From Mesostigma viride (lineage: Eukaryota; Streptophyta; Mesostigmatophyceae; Mesostigmatales; Mesostigmataceae), in contig RPFO01000104.1 of the NCBI GenBank assembly GCA_009746045.1, forward strand, positions 5,398,895-5,462,894: DNA of 64,000 nt. Direction: 5' to 3'. Below, piece by piece: positions 57,201 to 64,000 of the stretch (its first letter is position 1; each line of letters opens with the position of its first letter). Below the pieces are notes generated by a model that saw only the letters and a program-made list of their open reading frames with translations, ran no database searches and had not been told where the DNA came from. Both the position numbers and the translations under genes were made by a program.

Positions 57201-58705
57201 CCCCCCACGCCCCCTCATGCTCCCCCCCCCCCCTCTTCCAGGTGATCTACTTCCGCGGCATCAACCTCGAAGTCTCCATGCCCACCGGCACCTTATGCTC
57301 CGAGCGCAACGCGATGGGCAACGCGCTCGCATCCGACCAGACGCTCAAGCGGCACGACATGAAGATGATCGCGGTGCTTTCCATCCCGCTCGCAAAGTTC
57401 GGCGTCATACGCGCCTGGCGCACGTCACGAGGCAGCCTGGGCGGGGCCACCACGGGGAGCCTCGGGATGGGCCCGTCCAGCATCGGGGCGGCGTCCGTAG
57501 CCACCACCGTCGGCTCCGCAGGAAGCGTCGGCTCCGTCCCTCCTCGGAGCATCCCTTCCATGGGTGGGCCCGCAGCCAGCATGACGTATGGCATGCTATC
57601 GGGGGGCAGTAATCCTCTGGGAGGTAACTTGTCCGGCAGTAACCAGTTTAGCAGTAATCAACGACAATCAACCCTGCTAGGCAACAGTCAAGTGGGCAGC
57701 AACAATCAACCCTGCTATCCCAATCCCAGCGAGCCCCGGCAGGCACTCAGTTCTCCCGTGCGCGCCTCCTCGGCATCCCCCCAGCGGCCGCCGCCCATCG
57801 CCACGTCCCTGGGTGGGGCCTCTGGGCGCGCCGCCGCCGGGCCAACCACGTTCGCGACTGGCGGAAGCAACGGGCCGGCGGGTCCTCACGCGGGGGGCGG
57901 GGTCGGGTTTGCAAGTACCCAAGCCAGCGGGAACGGCATTGCCGTGGGCAGCGACAGCAGCAGTGCCGGCATCACACCCACCCAAGCCCTCATGGTCACG
58001 CCAAAGGGAGCACTGGCGGAGGCATTCGCGTTGTCGCCGGTCGCACGAGACAATAATTCCAGCGCAGGTCCCAGTTTCCATCAGGGACCCTCGTCCACAG
58101 GGTCCCCCGAGGCCTTGCCCGAGGAAGGCGTCGAGGCCGCGCTGCCTGCGCCGCTGTCATTGGCGGTACATGTATCGGAGACCAGCTGTGGCGCGGTTCT
58201 ACCGTGCGTGAGCGAGCCGCTCCGAATCCAGCCCCCCGCAACCAACTCCTGGTCCTCAAGCATGGCCATCTCCGGTGCCCTACACGGGAGCTTCCCGCTC
58301 AGCCACCACCACCCCGGCCGGGCCGCCGAACCCGCGCTGCGGCATCACGCAGGGGCCCCTGGGGGATACCTCTCGACAACCCCCCCCAACGTGTGCGGGT
58401 CGCCGATCTCAGAGCTGGGGACGCCCGTTGGGGGTGGGACGCTCGTTCCCCGGCAAAGCTCGGGCGGGGATGGGGGCGAACCGAGCAGGACCAGTGGGTT
58501 GAGCAACCCTGCAGGGTACAGTGATGGCCTGACCGCGCCCAACATGGTGCCGGTGTGGGTTCCAGCGCCGCATCTGAACCCGCTCTCGCCCTGCGGCGCT
58601 TGTACCGAGTGGCTGCGCAAGGTGGCTGACGTGAACCCGGATTTCAAAGTGATCACGTTCCAGGACTTGGACTGCAGGGACGTGTACGTAAGAAACGTCG
58701 GTTAG
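45213..58705 (+). CDS. Large multi-exon protein with C-terminal cytidine-deaminase-type domain
   Basis: Exons 45213-45659, 47350-47545, 48138-48238, 49464-49604, 51155-51343, 52777-53061, 54102-54185 and 57242-58705 join in phase (0,1,0,0,0,0,0), giving 968 residues. The central part is strongly gene-like: YPVGLSFADYADTQDANCYT, GQFPFPVAVHFPLLATVIPL, VVFLVSGAGTPRNASDDVRD, VHSEGIWRYDENVAFVNAVL, YAHMWQLKSFWD, TFWLRKTGKAVLAVLCVHK. I believe this region recurs in uncharacterised protist and algal proteins, but cannot check that here. The last exon starts a cytidine-deaminase fold: CSERNA (C500, E502) matches the C-x-E zinc/proton-shuttle motif, and SPCGACTEWL (C932, C935) the PCxxC zinc motif. About 400 Ser/Gly/Pro/Asn-rich residues separate them. 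Intron 6 has a GC donor (CAG/GCAGGT). Whether exon 1 belongs, and the substrate, are inferred. Confidence 0.75.
46780..46812. repeat. Poly(C) tract in intron 1 of the deaminase-like gene
   Basis: Nearly 30 consecutive C with one G interruption. Irregular TTGAACGTG/TTGAATG-type units follow later at 47160-47340. Confidence 0.8.
48710..48950. repeat. (CCCG)n followed by a 49-bp tandem repeat, about three to four copies
   Basis: About 13 CCCG units are followed by units of CACCTGCGTCCTTGTACCGT plus AGCCATTATACCGTAGCTAT and AACGTTGTT. Intronic in the deaminase-like gene. Confidence 0.85.
49882..50674. mobile_element. 793-bp element with 29-30 bp terminal inverted repeats
   Basis: GTACAGTCATTCATGCCTTC plus AGTTGGGTT at the left end is the inverted match of AACCCAACTTACAGGCGTGA plus ATGACTGTAC at the right end, with two or three differences. 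Sub-terminal repeats of AAGTTGGGTT occur in both orientations within the left 150 bp. The flanks share ATGGGCGACCCTATAG-like sequence (49865-49881 and 50675-50690), a possible long target duplication. The interior frame (50119-50532) is not recognisable as a transposase, so it is probably non-autonomous. It sits in intron 4 of the deaminase-like gene. Confidence 0.7.
51365..51470. repeat. 21-bp tandem repeat GGGCAAGTGGGTGAGGGGAGT, about four to five copies
   Basis: It starts 20 bp inside intron 5 of the deaminase-like gene and is followed by two partial copies of the preceding exon's 3' end (51488 and 51630). Confidence 0.85.
53070..53300. repeat. G-rich imperfect repeat (GGGGGGCAAA-type units)
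   Basis: GGGGGCAAAG/GGGGGCGAAT modules begin right after the GC donor of intron 6. The sense strand is extremely G-rich and could form G-quadruplex or R-loop structures in the transcript. Further G runs occur at 53349 and 53589. Confidence 0.8.
54186..54360. repeat. Tandem repeat made of exon-end/splice-donor copies
   Basis: Units of ACGGCAAAGGTAAGGG plus TGTAGGGACACAACGGCAAG begin exactly at the donor of the 54102-54185 exon. Each unit contains a copy of the CAAAG/GTAAG junction. 54331-54360 repeats the longer exon end GTCGACAAGACGACAAAG with its donor. Confidence 0.85.
54676..55768. repeat. 44-bp satellite array, about 24 copies
   Basis: Unit AACAGGTTTCCATGACCAGG plus GCATCAATGTGCGTGGTGGGGTGT. 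Variation is limited to two or three sites (TAACAGG/TGACAGG/TAGCAGG and CAATG/CAGTG). It lies in intron 7 of the deaminase-like gene. Confidence 0.95.
55798..56003. repeat. 22-bp AT-rich tandem repeat, about nine copies
   Basis: Units of CCCTATATATCAATACCCTGTA, with TACCATGTA variants, directly follow the 44-bp array in intron 7. Confidence 0.9.
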
Positions 58706-59075
58706 TGGGTCAACGAGTTTCCCAGGGTGGCCCCATCCGCTGGCGCCAGCATGGGTGTGCTGCCTGCCATAGCTCGGAAGGCCGCCGTTCACGTGCATGC
58801 ACGATCCAAGCACGCTGCATGTACATCGATCCTCACTTACGTTGTCAAGCCTGTGCTAGTTGCCTCATCGTCAATTGTCAACATTGAGGCAAACCGCAAG
58901 CTAGCGCATGCATGCACCTGCAAAGCCGAAGATCTGGACCCTGCCAGATATATGCTGAAATAATCCGCTTATTAAGCGCATGCATGCATGCATGTGTGTT
59001 TATGGCATTCAGCGACGGATGGTCATGCATGCGCGCCATTTATAGATCGTGCATATAGACAAAACCGCGAATCAG

Positions 59076-59210
59076 TGGCCCGACTACATGCGGCACAAGG
59101 ACAGCCCCGAGAAGCCCCACGTGTACTGCCGGGACAGGGACCTTTACGTCATCTTGACAAACTGTGGAAGCCGGCCCCCCGGGCTCCCCCGGGATAGAGC
59201 AGTTGTCTAG
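59076..59210 (+). other. Possible alternative last exon of the deaminase-like gene
   Basis: If the last exon is cut at TAC/GTAAGA (58687/58688) and joined to this segment after a CAG, phase 0 is kept and 44 further residues precede a TAG: WPDYMRHKDSPEKPHVYCRD, then RDLYVILTNCGSRPPGLPRD. The codons are GC-rich at third positions, as in the gene. Otherwise the frame stops at 58703-58705 after VRNVG, which already resembles a normal deaminase end. I cannot decide between them. Confidence 0.35.
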
Positions 59211-59950
59211 ATGGGGGCAACTGGAATGGGATAGCTGAGGCATATAATAGCACTCTGAATGATATTAGCTCAGCGTTATAGCAGGTACCTAGTTTAAGCT
59301 TAAACTAGCTCTTGCTCCAGTAAGTAAGTACTTGCGTGTCATGTGCATGGGCATGCCACGGAGTACCATGATTAATTAATTAATTAATTAATAGACACGT
59401 GACTGCGTCACGTGAGCATAAGTCCTCAGTGGGAGGGGAACATGGGAGTACCATGGTGCTAATCTCATTTTAAAATATATATATTTACACAAAAGTTACG
59501 AATCATATGGGTAGTGTCTGCATCATGCCCCTCTGGCTCCAGCTCGTGGCCATTAGCTTGAGCTTCAGCCGACGTAATGAGCCATTGAGCCTAGGTCTTT
59601 CTTACAGCATAAGCTATTAAAAAATTAAATTATAACATGCCTCCGTTGGGAGATCATGTAGCACATATTCCTGGATGGATGGTGGAGTGGAGAGAGCCGC
59701 GTAATCTAACTAACCTAACACTTATCTATCTAGTCTACAGCCATACGCAATACGCAATCATACGGGGCGCACTACGGTGTGACGAGCTATGGATGCCGAG
59801 AATGCTCATAACTTTTACATCCGGGCATGAAATTTGGTCGGGTAAATTGCAGTAGATGCGTCTTTCAAGGACGAACACGATGATATAATTTTCAGCAGCC
59901 ATCGCCCAAGATTTAGCGCAATATCATAAAACGCAGCACAGGCAGGGTTC
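59211..59950. other. Spacer with a palindrome and a (TTAA)n run
   Basis: TTAATTAA repeats lie at 59371-59392. CACGTGAC-TGC-GTCACGTG at 59396-59414 is a perfect 8-bp-arm palindrome with two CACGTG boxes. 59622-59690 holds a LINE terminal hairpin (minus). No gene recognised. Confidence 0.5.
59622..59690 (-). repeat. LINE 3'-terminal stem-loop, type 2 (minus)
   Basis: On the minus strand: CCATCCATCC, AGGAATATGTGCTACATGAT, CTCCCAACGGAGGCATGTTA, then an AATTTAATTT tail. It is nearly identical to 8185-8255 on the plus strand. Confidence 0.75.
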
Positions 59951-59970
59951 GTAATTTTCCGGAACCGGCT

Positions 59971-61311
59971 ATGGCAGAAACTCCGTCAACCGCCTCCCCT
60001 TCTCTCTCCGAGAGGGAGGCTTCAGCGCCCAACACGATTACGCAACTAATTGCAGATGCGGAAACCATTGCGACGCAGCCCCAGGCAAACGCGGCCGCCA
60101 TTACCGCCTCCTCCAAGCGGGTTTGCTTCTCCCCAGCCGACGAGATGGAGAGCCAGATCCCCCGCCATCGTCTTCCAAAGACACCCCCATTGACGACGCC
60201 ATCGACGACGACGACGACGACGACGACGCTAACGACGCTGAGTTCGACCCAGCATCCTTCATGCCTGGCCAGGTTGTCGACGAGCTCCGGTTCTTTTCGC
60301 TTACCGCCGAGCAGGCGCAGGCTATCCTGCACCACCTGAAGGCCAAGGCAAGGAGATATATTTTCCTTACGGTCTGACGGGACCATTCCAGAGGACGACA
60401 TCGACGAATTGGACGAGCCACAGCTTCGACTTTCTGTTTTCTTGAGCCATGCGCAGGCCCCTTGCCTCCGGGCACTCTTTGCCGCTTTCAGGACGCCGAC
60501 CGCGGCACCGCCAACACCCCCGATGCTTCCCCGGAAGCAGCAGACCTGCACAAGCTCAATAAGAAAGTCGCAGACATGGCTGCCCAACTCGGCACCTTGT
60601 CCACCGCTATCCGTCAAGACACTGCCGAGCTCCGCTCCAGCATTGCCGAGGTCAAGGCCGCCCTGACCAGCCCGCCCCAACCAGCCGCCCCCGCACCGGC
60701 CACCAGCTACGCTAACATGGTCAAACAGACGGACATTGCCAACCTGATGGAGGATGCCGCACGCAGGGGGGCTGCAGCCCACAAGACTGCTATCGAGGAG
60801 GACCTGCGCTCACGCAGTATAGTGGTCCGGTATTTCCAGGTCGCACAGCAGCCTGAAACGGACCTGATGCTAGCGCAACGCCTGTACCACAGCCTCATCG
60901 TGGGCAGGCTGCAACTGGGCAACGAACGCATCCGCATTGAGTCGGCAGCCTGGATGGCGGGCCAGCCTGGCCCCATCCGGGTGACCTTTGCGAATGTGGC
61001 CAGCAAGGTGAAGGTACTCCAGGCCCGCAAGCTCCTAGGCGGGAAGAACGCGCCGAGCCTCGACGACCTCCTCTCACCGGCCCAGCTAGTCATCAAGAAT
61101 GGTCTGCTGGGCAGCGACGTGGCGATCAAGGCCAGGAGGAGGCCAGAAGGTCTACGTCCGCCTCGTCCACGACACCCCCGTGCTATTCATCAACGGCCAG
61201 CGCACGGAGGCGCAGGCTCCTAACAAGCGGCACAAGTCGGGCCGTACCAGGCCCGCCCCAGCTGCGTCATCATCGTCTACGCACGTCCCGGGTATGGATG
61301 GCGCCCGGTAA
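59971..61311 (+). pseudogene. LINE ORF1 homologue broken into several frames
   Basis: Successive frames join into one ORF1-like protein: an N-terminal acidic/Ser/Thr part (MAETPSTASPSLSEREASAP), a poly-Asp stretch with a helix (FFSLTAEQAQAILHHLKAKA, about 60290-60350), a coiled coil (LHKLNKKVADMAAQLGTLST, 60549 on), a nucleic-acid-binding-like part (60720-61120) and the C-terminal end (KVYVRLVHDTPVLFINGQRT, to 61311). Frame changes are needed near 60140, 60370, 60460 and 61135, so this copy cannot make a full protein as read. Sequencing errors in GC-rich DNA are an alternative cause. It precedes ORF2 by about 280 bp. Confidence 0.7.
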
Positions 61312-61588
61312 GGGCACACCCTCGCGGCCTCGCGGTACAATAGGCTTTGGGCACAGCCTTTATAAACAAGCCCCTTTCCATCCTCATGTCGCACCGTGCG
61401 AGCATGATCAGGATGCAAGGTCGCCAGGCACGCCACGGTCAACCTTCCCGCCAATTTACCAGCCTTACACGCCTCCTAGCCCGCCTTGAGCGGGATGAGG
61501 CCCAGTCGACACGCCGGCGACCCCAGCCAGGACGGAGACGACGCATATCCGTCCTGAAAGAAAGCCTCCATGCGTTGACAAGCATTAA

Positions 61589-64000
61589 CCCCAATCGCCA
61601 CCCTCCCCCTCCCCCCCCCCCACCCCCACCCCCACCTCCAGCACTACCCTTCTCCACCCCCACCCCCACCCCCACCCCCCGCTAATAGGGCAACGGCCCA
61701 TTCTTGGTATTGCAAGTTTTAACGTGCGCACCCTCCCTGCAGATCCTTCTACGAGCGGCGGCACCCCAGCACGCCAACGCGTCGACGAGCTGATCGCCCT
61801 GTGCGCCGACAACAAGATCGCTGTTCTTGGAGTCCAGGAGCACCGACGCACCGTTGACCCTCAGCACGCGGTCAACGGTCTGCTGGTCGACGACCTGCGT
61901 GCAGGCTGGCGGTTCCACTATGGTGGCGGCGACGCGCCGGGCCAAGGTGGTGTGGGCCTCTTGTGCTCGCCGGCAGCATCAGAGCAGCTCCAGTCCATCG
62001 TGCTGCGGTCCCCGCGTGTGCTAGTGGCCACTTTTTCGGCCACTGAGGGCCATTCACACCACACGCTAACCGTTATCGTGGGATATGCACCACATGCGGG
62101 TCGAGCTCAGGCGGAACGTGAGGCCTTCTTCGACGCCCTCAAGGAGGAGGAGGCCAACATCCCAGCTCGGCACTTCCTGGTTATGCTGCTCGACGCCAAC
62201 GCCACGCTGCCAGTTGGCACTGGGGGCGCTCAGTATTCCCCAACCAACACGACAGCCAACGGTAACACGCCTTTATTTGCGAATCTGCTGGCAGAATCTG
62301 CGCTGGTTGCATGCAATGCTTCTTTCGCACGCCCCGCTGAGCAGCTGGCCACCTTTTTTGGGCCGTCGGATCGGGTGGTGTGCCTTGATTATGTCTGCGT
62401 ACGTCGGGCTCAGCGCCCCTCAGTTGTCGATGCTCGCGTCCTGCAAGATTCTGTCAGCACGGTGGAATCTGATCATCGTCTCGTGCTCGCTCGCATCAGA
62501 TTGCGGTTTCCTGGGGTGAAACCGTCGCGACAGCTGGCACCTCAGCCAGATCTGAAAGTGCTCCGGATTGTGCTGAAGGATGCCGACAAGATGTCAGCAG
62601 AAGAGCAGGCCGCTATGTCGCACAGGGATGATTTCCTGGCCGTATTCGACGCCGGGGGCAGCCGACAGCAGTTACACGCCATTCCGCCGCCGGGGGATAT
62701 TTCAGTGATCCTCCGTGGTGTCGCCGCCAAGTATCGCCTGGCTGCCCGCACCCTCCCCACCTTGCCTCCGCGTCGGCAGCTTGCTGTCCACCGTCACGCA
62801 CCGACAGTGGTCGCCGCCAGGCAGATGCTCCGCCGCAACAGAGATCCGATCGCCAAACCTGGGCTGCAAGCAGCTCTGAGGGCCGCCTACGAGCAGGCTG
62901 AGAAGGCAGATGCTCAGCAGATGGTCAAGGACCTGCGCAGCTGCCAGCAGAAGCACGACGGCAAGGGGGCCTGGTTCTGGTACAAGCGCCTCGGGCACCC
63001 GGACGGCCTCGGCCGGCCCCACCGCCACGACGTCCCCGGCGCCCCAGCCAAGCGGCTTCGTACCTGGGCCACGGCCACGGCCGAGGTCGTGGGGACAGCT
63101 GCGCCGCCCCCACCCCTGCTCCCAGCCGCCGCCGCCCGCCCGGCCGCCCTGGCCGGCCCCGCAGGGCCCCCGGCCCCGCCTAGGTCAGCGGCGGACTACC
63201 TAGTCCCCCCGCTGGTCGGCCCACTTGGCGACCCGTCTGACATGCCTCCTTTCACCTCTCGCGAGGTCACGGAGGCGGTCCAGCGCCTGCGTTATGACGC
63301 AGCCACCGGCTCTGACGAGATTCCGGCCGCAGTTGTAAAACTTGCAGCCGAATTCGAGGACACAGGTGTTATGCTGCTCTTCCGGGACATCTGCAACCGC
63401 CTTCTGCTGTCGTCGCAACCACCTCCAGCGGCCTGGCAACACAGTTTTCGCACGATGCTGTACAAGAACAAGGGGTCGCCTGCCGACCCCGGCAACTACA
63501 GAGGGGTGTGCATTCAAAGTGCCCCCCTCAAGCTTCTTATGCGGCTCATCCTGAACCGCCTGCGCACGGCCCTGGACGGTCACCTCAGCGAGACTCAGCA
63601 CGGCTTCCGTTCAGGTCGCAACACAGTACAGGCGCTCTTCGCTACTCGCCGACTGGTGGAGGAACTGCAACGCCTTCAGCCTGGTGAGTCCCCTTTGCAC
63701 CTTGTGCTGGTGGACTTCATCAAAGCCTTCGATTCGGTTTTCTGGCCTGCGCTTTGGGACATCCTCGAGTTGTTCCGGATCCCCCGCCCCCTGATTGCTG
63801 TCATCCGCAACCTGTATGAAGGGTCCACCACTTCGGTGCGCACTTCTTACGGGACCACGCCCCCATGCCCTTTACAGAAGGGTGTGTGGCAGGGCTGCGT
63901 GCTGTCGCCCTACCTGTTCATTATTGTTGTCGAATACGTAATGATTCAGGCGCGCAAGCGATTTGCCCGCATCGTGGGCAGGGAACCAGGAGTGCAGGTT
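61589..64000 (+). CDS. LINE ORF2: endonuclease plus reverse transcriptase, cut by the window end
   Basis: One frame is open from 61589 to the window end, at least 803 codons. The apurinic-type endonuclease begins GIASFNVRTLPA near 61710 and shows its catalytic landmarks: VQEHRR, LDANA and ESDHRLV (near 62470). A linker region follows, then reverse transcriptase: FTSREVTEAVQRLRYDAATG (63250), MLYKNKGSPADPGNYRGVCI (63450), LSETQHGFRSGRNTVQALF, LVDFIKAFDSVFW (first catalytic Asp, 63706) and KGVWQGCVLSPYLFIIVVEY (63877). The YADD box would lie beyond the window. ORF2 nicks the target and copies element RNA there. No in-frame ATG precedes the endonuclease (the first is at 62183), so initiation may be non-AUG or by reinitiation after ORF1. 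The RT resembles the fragment at 40636-42000. Confidence 0.9.

Noticed and set aside
57247-57594. Minus-strand frames over the deaminase last exon
   Set aside because: Shadows of the plus-strand coding exon.

Overview
The window is nuclear DNA of a eukaryote, not of a prokaryote. Genes are split by introns, distant exons join in matching reading phase, there is a nuclear-pore gene and a cytosolic ribosomal-protein gene, and non-LTR retrotransposons (LINEs) with endonuclease and reverse-transcriptase domains are present. The GC-rich third codon positions, many tandem repeats and large repeat-filled introns suit a free-living protist or microalga. I cannot name the lineage from sequence alone.

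Layout. 1-1.75 kb: no recognisable gene. 1.8-10.4 kb: a retrotransposon graveyard, with LINE 3' ends on both strands, an 870-bp GGGA plus 165-bp GGAC microsatellite, a LINE ORF1 gene with a recent internal duplication (minus), and a small inverted-repeat element. 11.78-12.63 kb: an intact single-exon PQ-loop membrane protein (plus). 15.1-24.6 kb: an F-box/leucine-rich-repeat gene (minus) whose introns carry 8-, 88-, 4-, 19-, 43- and 12-bp tandem arrays. About 26 kb: a possible small membrane protein (minus). 28.1-31.8 kb: an unrecognised gene with a coiled-coil C-terminus (plus). 32.7-37.6 kb: NUP85 (minus), divergent from RPS21/eS21 at 38.4-40.1 kb (plus). 40.6-43.65 kb: two head-to-head LINE fragments and a 1-kb CCCA/CATC array. 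45.2-58.7 kb: a large gene (plus) with a C-terminal cytidine-deaminase-type zinc domain, split by about 400 low-complexity residues. 59.6-64 kb: a LINE with a broken ORF1 and an open ORF2 that runs off the window.

Three patterns stand out. First, introns repeatedly hold extra copies of the exon-intron junctions that flank them (exon 3' end plus splice donor, or acceptor plus exon start), in four genes, often beside a tandem array; this suggests introns growing by junction-spanning tandem duplication. Second, LINE 3' ends have a fixed order: 3' UTR, a CCATCCAT seed that can expand into a very long tetranucleotide array, a compact stem-loop, and a (TTAA)n tail. Third, three of the introns I could phase use GC-AG instead of GT-AG. 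All gene models were made by eye; exon joins were checked by reading phase and protein continuity only.
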